Of a stretch of 7,411 nucleotides of DNA, positions 1-5,334 are shown in pieces. The stretch is from Candidatus Solincola jinzensis (GTDB lineage Bacteria; Actinomycetota; Geothermincolia; Geothermincolales; RBG-13-55-18). The first letter of the stretch is position 1. Each line of letters opens with the position of its first letter. The stretch covers positions 1 to 7,411 of the forward strand of contig JACVJG010000125.1 in assembly GCA_015711875.1 (NCBI GenBank). The letters run 5' to 3'. A program made the translations under genes and the position numbers. The notes beneath the pieces are model-generated. The model was not told the DNA's origin, did not search any database, and saw nothing but the letters and a program-made list of their open reading frames with translations.

Positions 1-358
1 CGGCCTGCCGGTGGCCACTTTGCGTCTGGCCGTGAGCCGCAACTTCGCCAACCAGCAGGGAGTGGTGGAGACCGATTACTTTAACGTGATCGTCTGGCGG
101 AACCAGGCGGAGAAGTGCGCGGAGTACCTCAGCAAGGGCCGCCAGGTGGCGGTGACCGGCCGCCTGCAGAGCAGGAGCTGGGAGGGAAACGACGGACAGA
201 AGAGGTCCACGGTGGAGATCGTGGCGGACCGCGTGGTCTTCCTGGGACGCCGCGACCGCCGGGACGAGGAAATCGACGACCTGGTCGAGGTGAACCTGGT
301 GGAAGACGACCTCTCCGCCGACCTGGAGGCGCGGGTCGAGGACGAGGTGGTTTACTAG
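1..358 (+). CDS. ssb: Single-stranded DNA-binding protein SSB (3' part, 5' end outside window)
   Basis: SSB coats single-stranded DNA during replication, recombination and repair and recruits partner proteins through its C-terminal tail. The reading frame is open from base 2 and gives 118 visible residues, beginning inside the OB fold with [15 protein letters not shown]. The GTG at 11 is an internal valine codon, not the start, because about 25 N-terminal residues typical of SSB are missing. Family landmarks are [33 protein letters not shown] and [14 protein letters not shown]. After the OB fold comes a short, very acidic tail without the usual long Gly/Gln/Pro-rich linker. It ends EDEVVY rather than the common DDDIPF tip. 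An acidic stretch ending in hydrophobic and aromatic residues is kept, so partner binding may survive. Immediate linkage to rpsR, rplI and dnaB supports the call. The family assignment is very sure; the function of the unusual tail is inference. Confidence 0.96.
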   Translation, partial: GLPVATLRLAVSRNFANQQGVVETDYFNVIVWRNQAEKCAEYLSKGRQVAVTGRLQSRSWEGNDGQKRSTVEIVADRVVFLGRRDRRDEEIDDLVEVNLVEDDLSADLEARVEDEVVY

Positions 359-360
359 AC

Positions 361-377
361 GGGGGCGCAGAGCCCCC
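361..377 (+). other. Intercistronic hairpin between ssb and rpsR
   Basis: GGGGGC (361-366) pairs perfectly with GCCCCC (372-377) around a 5-base loop, starting two bases after the ssb stop codon. No T-run follows, so it does not look like an intrinsic terminator. It could protect the ssb 3' end or affect translation coupling; both are inference. Confidence 0.4.
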
Positions 378-398
378 GGAGGATTGAGCGAGAAAAGC

Positions 399-403
399 GG
401 AGG
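399..403 (+). promoter_or_regulatory. rpsR ribosome binding site deciding the ATG start
   Basis: GGAGG lies 4 bases before ATG 408. The reading frame also opens at TTG 384, but the GGAGG at 378-382 is only one base from that codon, too close to serve it. ATG 408 also gives the usual S18 length. Confidence 0.6.
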
Positions 404-407
404 AGAG

Positions 408-698
408 ATGAGCCCTAACCAGAGCAAGAAATCCGGGGGCAAGGACAAACGCTCGCGCGAAGGCTATGCGCGCAAGCCCCGCAAAAAGGTATGCTATTTC
501 TGCTCGGAGAAGATCGACCACATCGACTACAAGGACGTTTCGCTCCTGAAAAAGTACCTCTCCGAGAAAGGGAAGATCAGGCCGCGGCGCGTGACCGGGA
601 ACTGCGCCCAGCACCAGGTAAGGCTGGCCCTGGCCATCAAGAGTGCGCGCGAGATGGCCTTGATACCCTATACTTCCAGGCAGGGGGAGATCAAGTAG
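408..698 (+). CDS. rpsR: 30S ribosomal protein bS18, zinc-cysteine form
   Basis: S18 is a small-subunit protein that binds next to S6 on the 16S rRNA platform. The 96-residue product has the usual basic N-terminal extension (residues 1-28) and the S18 core with [23 protein letters not shown] (in two parts: [23 protein letters not shown]) followed by [13 protein letters not shown]. Cys29 and Cys32 (CYFC) together with Cys66 and His69 (CAQH) form the likely zinc site of the C+ version of this protein; C- paralogues lacking these residues occur in other bacteria under zinc limitation. ATG 408 was chosen over TTG 384 on ribosome-binding-site spacing. The gene follows ssb by 49 bases and precedes rplI by 82 bases. 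The rpsF gene expected in this cluster would lie upstream of the window. Confidence 0.96.
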   Translation: MSPNQSKKSGGKDKRSREGYARKPRKKVCYFCSEKIDHIDYKDVSLLKKYLSEKGKIRPRRVTGNCAQHQVRLALAIKSAREMALIPYTSRQGEIK

Positions 699-699
699 G

Positions 700-736
700 C
701 CGGCGGCGACATCGCCGCGCGGGGTTTCTCTCTTTT
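700..736 (+). terminator. Possible intrinsic terminator or attenuator after rpsR
   Basis: Starting two bases after the rpsR stop, GCGGCG (703-708) pairs with CGCCGC (713-718) around an ACAT loop. Three more pairs (700-702 with 720-722) extend it if G719 bulges. Two bases later comes a T-rich run, TTTCTCTCTTTT (725-736). The interrupted T-run suggests partial rather than complete termination. Confidence 0.45.
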
Positions 737-744
737 GTTATACT
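736..744 (+). promoter_or_regulatory. Candidate extended -10 promoter for rplI-dnaB
   Basis: TGTTATACT is a TGn extension directly followed by a -10-like TATACT (5 of 6 consensus bases). No convincing -35 box lies 16-18 bases upstream, which extended -10 promoters can tolerate. It directly follows the terminator-like hairpin and lies 37 bases before the rplI start. Confidence 0.4.
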
Positions 745-768
745 GGTGGAGCCCGTCACGAAAAAGAC

Positions 769-774
769 AAGGAG
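769..774 (+). promoter_or_regulatory. rplI ribosome binding site supporting a TTG start
   Basis: AAGGAG sits 6 bases before TTG 781. This spacing and the fit of the encoded N-terminus (MKVILVTNVEGLG) to the L9 family settle the non-ATG start. Confidence 0.7.
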
Positions 775-780
775 AGCGCT

Positions 781-1227
781 TTGAAGGTTATCCTGGTGAC
801 CAACGTAGAGGGCCTGGGTGCCCGCGGCGAAACCGTGGAGGTAAAGGACGGCTATGCCAACAATTACCTCATCCCGAGGGGGCTCGCCGTGCGCTCCACC
901 AAGGGAAAAGCGAAGGAGGCGGCCCAGGTGGCCAGGGAGAAGATGGCCAAGGCCGACCGCGAGCTGAAGCGCGCGGAGGACGCCGCCCAGCTCGTCTCCG
1001 GCCGCACCTTCGAGATCGCCGCCAAGGTGGGCGAGGAGGGGAAGCTCTTCGGGACCATCACCGCCAAGGACATCGCCGCCCTCCTGGAGGAAGAGCTGAA
1101 CATCAAAGTGGATCGCAAAAAGATCCATATGGACGAGCATATAAAGACGGCGGGGTTCCACGAGGCACGCATAAAGCTGCATCCTCAGGTAGAGGCCATA
1201 GTGCACATCAAGGTCATACCGGGATGA
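781..1227 (+). CDS. rplI: 50S ribosomal protein bL9
   Basis: L9 binds 23S rRNA near the L1 stalk base and reaches across to neighbouring ribosomes, helping reading-frame fidelity. The product has 148 residues, the normal family length. The N-terminal rRNA-binding domain is obvious: MKVILVTNVEGLGARGETVE, then KDGYANNYLIPRGLAV, which is close to the family signature. A charged Lys/Glu/Ala-rich helix (about residues 42-75) joins it to the C-terminal domain, which contains GRTFEIAAKVGEEGKLFGTI and DIAALLEEELNIKVDRKKI. Translation starts at TTG with a good ribosome binding site. The gene may be read both from the upstream cluster and from the candidate extended -10 promoter just before it. It is followed 79 bases later by dnaB. 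Nothing in the protein is unusual. Confidence 0.97.
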   Translation: MKVILVTNVEGLGARGETVEVKDGYANNYLIPRGLAVRSTKGKAKEAAQVAREKMAKADRELKRAEDAAQLVSGRTFEIAAKVGEEGKLFGTITAKDIAALLEEELNIKVDRKKIHMDEHIKTAGFHEARIKLHPQVEAIVHIKVIPG

Positions 1228-1238
1228 TCCCGCCTTCG

Positions 1239-1261
1239 GCCAGCATCGGTTGCAGGCTTTT
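1239..1261 (+). terminator. Weak hairpin plus TTTT between rplI and dnaB
   Basis: GCC-A-GCA (1239-1245) faces TGC-A-GGC (1251-1257), giving six pairs with one A-A mismatch, and TTTT follows at once. This is weak for a terminator; at most it would lower read-through into dnaB. Confidence 0.2.
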
Positions 1262-1272
1262 CAGGATTAGCC

Positions 1273-1305
1273 ACCCCCGCGGAGCGCAAACGGAGGGTTG
1301 GGGGT
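1273..1305 (+). promoter_or_regulatory. Hairpin enclosing the dnaB ribosome binding site
   Basis: ACCCCC (1273-1278) can pair with GGGGGT (1300-1305), placing the GGAGGG ribosome binding site (1292-1297) in a 21-base loop and ending two bases before ATG 1307. The pairing is direct; any effect on DnaB translation is inference. Confidence 0.25.
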
Positions 1306-1306
1306 T

Positions 1307-2662
1307 ATGAGCAGCGTCGTCCAGGCCTTCGACCGCCATGACAGCCTCCCCCCGCATAGCCTGGAGGCCGAACAGTCGGTGCTGGGCTCCATGCTGCTTT
1401 CACACGATGCCGTGGCCGAGGTCTCGGAGCTTCTCACCCCCGACGACTTCTACAAGGAATCCCACGGCCTCATCTTTCAGACCGCCCTCTCCCTCTATGC
1501 CTCCGGGGAACCGGTGGACCCGGTGACGGTGGCGGAGTCGCTACGTGCCCAGGGCAACCTCGAGAAGGTGGGCGATCGCCCCTATCTGCTCAATCTCGTC
1601 TCCTCCGTGCCCACGCCCGCCAACGCCCGCTACTACGCGGAGGTGGTGTCGAGGCTGGCCACCTATCGCCGTCTTATCGCCGCCGCGGGGCGCGTGGCCG
1701 CGGTGGGCTACCGCGCCCCCGAGGAGCTGGCGGAGGCCTTAGACGAGGCGGAGGACGCCATTTTCAGCGTGGGCATGCGTGAGCGCCGGGAGAGCGTTAG
1801 GCCCATGAAGGAGCTGATGGAGGAGACCTGGGAGGAGTTCGAGGAGATAGCGGACGGCCGCGTGCCCACGGGGATCCTCACCGGCTTCTCCAAGCTGGAC
1901 GAGCTGACCCAGGGCTTCCATCCCTCGGATCTGGTGATCATCGCCGCCCGCCCCTCCATGGGCAAGACCTCCTTAGCCCTGAACATCGTGGATCACGTGG
2001 CTGTGAAGCAGCGGGTGCCAGTGGCCATCTTCAGCCTGGAGATGAGCGCCAAGGAGGTCACCAAGAGGATGCTCTGCTCGCGTGCCCGCGTGAACAGCCA
2101 GAGGCTCAAGGCCAGTTTCACCGATGACGACGTGTGGCAGCGCCTGTCGGAAGCGGCGGGAGAGCTGACCTCGGCCTCCATCTTCATTGACGACAACGCC
2201 GACATCGGCATCCTGGAGCTGCGCTCCAAGGTCAGGCGCCTCAAGGCCCAGCATGACATCGGCCTGGTGGTGGTGGACTACATCCAGCTCATGGGCTCGG
2301 ACCGCCGCCACGAGAACCGCGTGCAGGAGATAGCTGCCATCTCGCGGGGCCTCAAGATCCTGGGCCGCGATTTCAACATCCCGGTGATCGCGGTGTCCCA
2401 GCTTTCCCGCGAGCCCGAGAAGCACAACCGCCCCCCCATCCTCTCGGACCTGCGCGAATCCGGGGCCATCGAGCAGGATGCCGACCTCATCATCTTCATC
2501 CACCGCCAGGACCAGTACGACCGCGACAACGACGAGCTAAAGGGCAGGGCGAGCATCAACCTGGCCAAGCACCGCAACGGGCCCACCGGCTCCTTCGAGC
2601 TCGCCTTCATCTCGCAGTACGCCCTCTTCAAGGACATCAGCCGCCGCGAGCCCGACCAGTAA
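1307..2662 (+). CDS. dnaB: Replicative DNA helicase DnaB
   Basis: DnaB is the hexameric ATP-driven helicase that unwinds DNA at the fork and binds primase. The product has 451 residues. The N-terminal domain starts with SLPPHSLEAEQSVLGSMLL (about residues 13-31). A linker region (about 150-190) leads to the RecA-like ATPase domain. Walker A is ARPSMGKTS with Lys220, the likely catalytic glutamate is Glu245 in FSLEMS, Walker B is LVVVDYIQLM with Asp324, and the H3 motif VIAVSQLSR carries Gln365. KHRNGPTG near residue 421 supplies the conserved basic residues, including the presumed arginine finger Arg423. No intein interrupts the ATPase motifs. ATG 1307 was preferred over in-frame TTG 1298 because GGAGG at 1292-1296 is 10 bases from the ATG but only one base from the TTG. 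The gene closes the conserved ribosomal/replication cluster. Confidence 0.97.
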   Translation: MSSVVQAFDRHDSLPPHSLEAEQSVLGSMLLSHDAVAEVSELLTPDDFYKESHGLIFQTALSLYASGEPVDPVTVAESLRAQGNLEKVGDRPYLLNLVSSVPTPANARYYAEVVSRLATYRRLIAAAGRVAAVGYRAPEELAEALDEAEDAIFSVGMRERRESVRPMKELMEETWEEFEEIADGRVPTGILTGFSKLDELTQGFHPSDLVIIAARPSMGKTSLALNIVDHVAVKQRVPVAIFSLEMSAKEVTKRMLCSRARVNSQRLKASFTDDDVWQRLSEAAGELTSASIFIDDNADIGILELRSKVRRLKAQHDIGLVVVDYIQLMGSDRRHENRVQEIAAISRGLKILGRDFNIPVIAVSQLSREPEKHNRPPILSDLRESGAIEQDADLIIFIHRQDQYDRDNDELKGRASINLAKHRNGPTGSFELAFISQYALFKDISRREPDQ

Positions 2663-2716
2663 GCCCTCCTCTCACTCCCGCTTTCCCGCCTTTTCACATC
2701 CATCAAGACAGGGCTT
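2661..2716 (+). repeat. 7-bp inverted repeat flanking the dnaB 3' end
   Basis: AAGCCCT (2661-2667), overlapping the dnaB stop codon, is the exact reverse complement of AGGGCTT (2710-2716). The 42-base pyrimidine-rich spacer makes it a poor intrinsic terminator, though it could close a larger 3' structure. No better terminator is visible directly after dnaB. Confidence 0.25.
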
Positions 2717-2764
2717 TCTGGTGCCGCGGGAGAAACAGGCCACGCCGATTGCATCCGCCGATAG

Positions 2765-2770
2765 TATAAT
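2765..2770 (+). promoter_or_regulatory. Perfect -10 box in the dnaB downstream region
   Basis: TATAAT matches the sigma-70 -10 consensus at all six positions in a GC-rich background. No matching -35 hexamer is visible at 16-18 bases, and TTGCAT at 2749-2754 is only 10 bases away. It sits just upstream of a cluster of inverted repeats. A start near 2777 would be expected. Confidence 0.4.
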
Positions 2771-2776
2771 GCGAGG

Positions 2777-2860
2777 GGAGTGGGGAGTCGCCCACTACCG
2801 TAAACCGAGGTGAAGACCCGCGATGCGCGCTGCGCAAGGAAGCCCGGGTTTACGAAGTCA
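2777..2860 (+). ncRNA. Candidate small structured RNA
   Basis: Three perfect stems follow the TATAAT box. AGTGGG (2779-2784) pairs with CCCACT (2791-2796). CGTAAACC (2799-2806) pairs with GGTTTACG (2847-2854). Nested inside the second, TGCGC (2824-2828) pairs with GCGCA (2832-2836). I recognise no known RNA family: RNase P, tmRNA, SRP and tRNA landmarks are absent. The 3' end is not defined by a clear terminator and the right boundary is approximate. It could instead be an untranslated leader or chance structure. Confidence 0.3.
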
Positions 2861-3107
2861 CGCGTTCCCTTCGCGACCACCCAGCTTTGTGCCAGGACGG
2901 CTGACCTTGCCTTTATCCATGAGCATCGCGCTCGTGGTGACGGACTCCGATCATGGGACATCCTCCATTGTCTGCGACGACATCCTTGGCCGAGGAGCAC
3001 AGTAGGCAAAAGGCCTTCCGCGACAGGCTGATACCGGTGCCTGTTGCCGGCTCTGCCAGAGTGAGAAACGAAGCGCTAGCCACGAGCAGCCGGTCCCATA
3101 CCCGTCC
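2861..3107. other. Non-coding stretch between candidate RNA and iron-sulfur gene
   Basis: No convincing protein gene is seen here. Open frames starting at 2810, 2823 and 2953 have no good ribosome binding site and encode low-complexity Arg/Ser/Pro-rich products resembling no family I know. An inverted repeat, CGACAGGC (3021-3028) against GCCTGTTG (3039-3046) with one G-T pair, lies about 60 bases beyond the stop of the leftward gene. It could help terminate that transcript, but the nearest T-rich patch on that strand is several bases away. Confidence 0.4.
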
Positions 3108-4007
3108 TCAGCCCAGTTTTTCGCGCAGCAGGTCCATGTCCAGCGGAAGGAGGCCGCCTTCCTCCAGCACCAGCTCAAGCGCGCTATTGGGGCAGTTCTC
3201 CACGCACAGCTCGCAGCCGTAGCATTTCTCGGGGTGGTACCGGCGCTCGCCCCCCACTATCTCCACCGCCCCGAAGTTGCAGGCCTTCACGCACTCGCCG
3301 CACAGCTCGCACTTATCGGCATCGTGGCGGGTGGTGTAGCCCGAGGGAGCGTACATGGAGATGCCCTCCGCCCCCTTGATGCGCTGGGCCAGCGCGGTGG
3401 CGCGCATGGACACGCAACACTTGGGGCAACAGTTGCAGATAACCCCCATGCTGCCCCCCGTGGCCACCTTGAAGAAGGCCTGGTTGATATGGCCGCTGCG
3501 CCGGTGCTGGTCGATGATCTCCAGGGCTTCCTCTTTGCTTATGCGCCTCACGTGGTGCCTCTGGCAATGCTCCATCCAGAAATCCACCACCGGCCTGCCC
3601 ACCGCTATGCAGGAGGCCAGGGGCTGGCAGGGGTCCTTGAGCTCCTTTTTGCAGGGGCAGTCCATGACCGCCAGGTGCGTGGGCTCGCGCAGCACGATCT
3701 TGTTGGCGTATTTGAAAGGAACGATCCTGCCCGTGGTGTCCGGCCCCAACATCACCGTCTCCTCGAGATCCAGTATCTTGGTGACGTCGGAGCGCGAGAG
3801 CACCTTGGCGTGGTAGCGGTCGAAGATGAACTTGGGTATGTACTTGGTGGCCTCAAGGCGCGAGAAAAGGGCCACTATCGCCTTGGTGGCGTAGAGCGCC
3901 GCCTTTACGTAGATGTCGTAGAAGAGAAAGTAGATGTAATAATGGAATGCCCGATCCACTCTCCACCCGTGCAGGCGGAATACCTTTTTCGTGGATTCCT
4001 TCACCAT
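3108..4007 (-). CDS. Cysteine-rich ferredoxin-like iron-sulfur protein
   Basis: This is probably a cytoplasmic or membrane-associated electron carrier; its exact partner is unknown. The 299-residue product has 18 cysteines. The N-terminal third has an aromatic, hydrophobic stretch (about residues 21-48) containing charged residues, so membrane contact is possible but not certain. The middle has a CxC pair (Cys117, Cys119) followed by Cys127, Cys133 and Cys148, then CNCCPKCC (191-198) with five cysteines. The C-terminus carries two [4Fe-4S] motifs, CELCGECVKACN (233-244) and CYGCELCVENCP (262-273). From memory, this layout, including an EEALEI segment before the CNCC motif, recurs in unnamed ferredoxin-like proteins of strict anaerobes. 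The ATG start is backed by GGAGG (complement of 4014-4018) six bases upstream. The gene faces away from the TetR/ACAD locus and converges on dnaB. Electron transfer from acyl-CoA oxidation is an attractive but unproven role. Confidence 0.85.
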   Translation of the reverse strand: MVKESTKKVFRLHGWRVDRAFHYYIYFLFYDIYVKAALYATKAIVALFSRLEATKYIPKFIFDRYHAKVLSRSDVTKILDLEETVMLGPDTTGRIVPFKYANKIVLREPTHLAVMDCPCKKELKDPCQPLASCIAVGRPVVDFWMEHCQRHHVRRISKEEALEIIDQHRRSGHINQAFFKVATGGSMGVICNCCPKCCVSMRATALAQRIKGAEGISMYAPSGYTTRHDADKCELCGECVKACNFGAVEIVGGERRYHPEKCYGCELCVENCPNSALELVLEEGGLLPLDMDLLREKLG

Positions 4008-4013
4008 CTCACC

Positions 4014-4018
4014 CCTCC
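4014..4018 (-). promoter_or_regulatory. Ribosome binding site of the iron-sulfur gene
   Basis: The minus strand reads GGAGG here, six bases before the ATG at 4007. This fixes the start and N-terminus of the protein. Confidence 0.7.
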
Positions 4019-4094
4019 CTGTCTCTCGCTTTGGTACTTAACAATCAAACGCAGGCGAGCCCCGGCGTCAAGGTCGCCTGCGCCCAAGACGAGG

Positions 4095-4129
4095 ATCATA
4101 ATCCCCGCCATCAGCGCCATGATTATGAT
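4095..4129. repeat. 9-bp inverted repeat upstream of the iron-sulfur gene
   Basis: ATCATAATC (4095-4103) is the exact reverse complement of GATTATGAT (4121-4129), with a 17-base GC-rich spacer. The arms lie roughly 90-120 bases before the iron-sulfur gene. On the minus strand the left arm contains TATGAT, a 5-of-6 match to a -10 box, though without a good -35. It could be a regulator site or a promoter region. Confidence 0.4.
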
Positions 4130-4171
4130 TATTGAATCCCTCTCCAAGCCCGGGCGACTCGCGTCCCGCGA

Positions 4172-4198
4172 AGGATATTCCCAAATATCTCATATCCT
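4172..4198. repeat. Overlapping AT-rich palindromes
   Basis: GATATT-CCCA-AATATC (4174-4189) is a perfect 6-bp inverted repeat with a 4-base centre. A second pair, GGATAT (4173-4178) with ATATCC (4192-4197), extends by one A-T pair to seven and overlaps it. The AT-rich patch stands out in GC-rich DNA and resembles an operator for a dimeric regulator; its function is unknown. Confidence 0.35.
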
Positions 4199-4332
4199 CC
4201 GGAGAGGGGGCTCTGAGGTCCGCACATAGCGCACACCGAAGGGCGGTCCATCTGCACGACCTCCGAGATAAAGAAACGCAAGACGCCCTGACCTGGAATC
4301 CCTCAGGCGCACGCAAGCCTCTTGCCCGCCTC

Positions 4333-4361
4333 TTGAACATTAGCAGAGCGTAGCTTAATTT
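4333..4361 (+). promoter_or_regulatory. Possible rightward promoter for tetR
   Basis: TTGAAC (4333-4338) and TAATTT (4356-4361) are 17 bases apart. The -35 is fairly good and the -10 weak (three of six bases). It abuts the operator-like palindrome at 4362-4375, where a bound repressor would cover the start point. It would imply a leader of about 320 bases before tetR. Confidence 0.3.
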
Positions 4362-4375
4362 ATGACCGTAGTCAA
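4362..4375. promoter_or_regulatory. Second copy of the TetR-operator-like palindrome
   Basis: TGAC-CGTA-GTCA (4363-4374) has the same half-sites and spacing as the palindrome in the ACAD promoter. Read on the minus strand, TGACTACGGTCATAA here differs at one base from TGACCACGGTCATAA at 5342-5356. It may serve autoregulation of tetR or control of the divergent iron-sulfur gene. Confidence 0.5.
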
Positions 4376-4393
4376 TTTTCATATTCAGGGAGT

Positions 4394-4418
4394 TCGCGCG
4401 GCTCTATAGGCCGCGCGA
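4394..4418 (+). other. Strong GC hairpin in the tetR upstream region
   Basis: TCGCGCGGC (4394-4402) pairs perfectly with GCCGCGCGA (4410-4418) around a 7-base loop. A GTTTTC patch comes 12 bases later, too far for a standard terminator. CCGCGCGAG occurs again at 4449-4457, so the left arm has an alternative partner. Confidence 0.4.
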
Positions 4419-4689
4419 GGCCTGGTCGCCGTTTTCATGCTCATGGAACCGCGCGAGAGAGCGAGCTGGGGTATTATGGTTTTCGCCAACGCTTTGCAGC
4501 GGCTCGAGCCTTCATGCGAGGCCCGCCCTTCGAGACGCAAGGCGAACGGCACGCCGAGACAGAAAGGATAACGTCGGCTGGTTTACTGCCAAGGCGGATT
4601 TCCAAGAACATGAGGACTCGCTAAGGGCCCGTTTCGCGATCTCTGTCAGGACACGCGCGTGCGGGGTCGGCGAGGGAAAGGCAGGCGCG

Positions 4690-5334
4690 ATGGGATCGTC
4701 CCACAAACCCTCACGCAGGGAAGCGAAAAAGCTGGAGCGGAGGGCCGCTATCCTGGAGGCCGCGGAACGCCTCTTCTCCGAGAAGGGGTTCAGGAACACC
4801 ACCATGCAGGAGATAGCCGAGCATGCCGGCCTCTCCAAGGGCGGGATCTACCTGTATTTCAAAAGCAAGGAGGAGCTTTACCTCTCGGTTTGCATGTCCG
4901 GGCTCACCGGTTACGGCGATCGCCTCACCAAGGCCTTCAACGAAGCGAGGGGCTTCGAGGGAAAGATACGGGCGGTTTTCCTCGCCTATGTGGAACATGC
5001 CCTGGAAGCTCCTGCCTTGTTCAAGGTGCTGCGCGATACCTTCATCGAGCAGGTGAGGCGCAATCTCTCCCATCCCACTATCGAGCAGATCGAGAACTAT
5101 ATCCAGGGCTGGCTTGAGAACGGCGCCTCCCTGGTACGCGAGGGCATAGACTCGGGCGCCTTCTCGCCCCGCCTCGATCCCTACGCTTTCAGCCTCATGT
5201 CATGGAGGTTCGCCACCAGCCTGGTGGAGCTGGCGCTACTGGATGACCTCCTGCTCATCGAGCCCGCGCGCATGAAGGAGGTATGCGAAACCGCCATCGA
5301 GCTTCTCATACACGGGGCAAGGGTAATGTATTGA
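4690..5334 (+). CDS. TetR-family transcriptional regulator, likely of the adjacent acyl-CoA dehydrogenase genes
   Basis: TetR proteins are dimeric DNA-binding repressors released by a small ligand. The product has 214 residues, a standard length. A basic N-terminal arm (residues 6-20) leads into the TetR domain: AAILEAAERLFSEKGF (19-34), TTMQEIAEHAGLSKGGIYLY (37-56) and FKSKEELYLSV (57-67); the recognition helix is near LSKGGIYLYF (48-57). The C-terminal half is helical and variable, as expected for a ligand and dimer domain. The ATG is the only plausible start in this frame, although its ribosome binding site is mediocre (GAGGG at 4672-4676 is 13 bases away, AGG at 4683-4685 is 4 away). The stop codon overlaps the -35 box of the promoter for the downstream ACAD. 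A palindrome in that promoter and a copy upstream suggest the target sites. An acyl-CoA ligand is inferred only from the neighbours. Confidence 0.93.
   Translation: MGSSHKPSRREAKKLERRAAILEAAERLFSEKGFRNTTMQEIAEHAGLSKGGIYLYFKSKEELYLSVCMSGLTGYGDRLTKAFNEARGFEGKIRAVFLAYVEHALEAPALFKVLRDTFIEQVRRNLSHPTIEQIENYIQGWLENGASLVREGIDSGAFSPRLDPYAFSLMSWRFATSLVELALLDDLLLIEPARMKEVCETAIELLIHGARVMY

Larger units (their letters stand above)
4019..4689. other. Long divergent intergenic region
   Basis: About 680 bases separate the divergent iron-sulfur and tetR genes. Open frames here (for example 4068-4382 minus and 4132-4353 plus) lack ribosome binding sites and resemble no protein family, so I call no gene. The region is less GC-rich in patches and holds inverted repeats (4095-4129, 4172-4198), an operator-like palindrome (4362-4375) and a strong hairpin (4394-4418). 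From about 4460 to 4689 I see only a lone TATTAT (4472-4477) without a -35 partner. Confidence 0.5.

Noticed and set aside
384..407. TTG 384 as the rpsR start
   Set aside because: The GGAGG at 378-382 is one base from TTG, too close, whereas GGAGG at 399-403 serves ATG 408 and gives the normal S18 N-terminus.
1298..1306. TTG 1298 as the dnaB start
   Set aside because: The only ribosome binding site would be one base away; ATG 1307 is in frame with a workable, if long, spacing.
2810..3031. Small protein gene on the plus strand downstream of dnaB
   Set aside because: It has a GTG start without a good ribosome binding site, an Arg-rich product with no recognisable domain, and overlap with the stems of the candidate RNA.
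2663..3107. Known structured RNA (RNase P, tmRNA, SRP RNA, tRNA) in the dnaB downstream gap
   Set aside because: Conserved core sequences of these RNAs were looked for on both strands and not found.
3234..4229. 331-codon open frame on the plus strand
   Set aside because: It is antisense to the iron-sulfur gene, whose cysteine motifs and ribosome binding site are clear. The long frame is a by-product of GC-rich codon bias.
4068..4382. 104-codon open frame on the minus strand
   Set aside because: No ribosome binding site precedes the ATG, the product is Arg/Ser/Gly-rich with no family resemblance, and it overlaps the palindromes.
4512..4838. 108-codon open frame on the minus strand overlapping tetR
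   Set aside because: Its N-terminal part is antisense to the conserved TetR DNA-binding domain and the product has no recognisable features.
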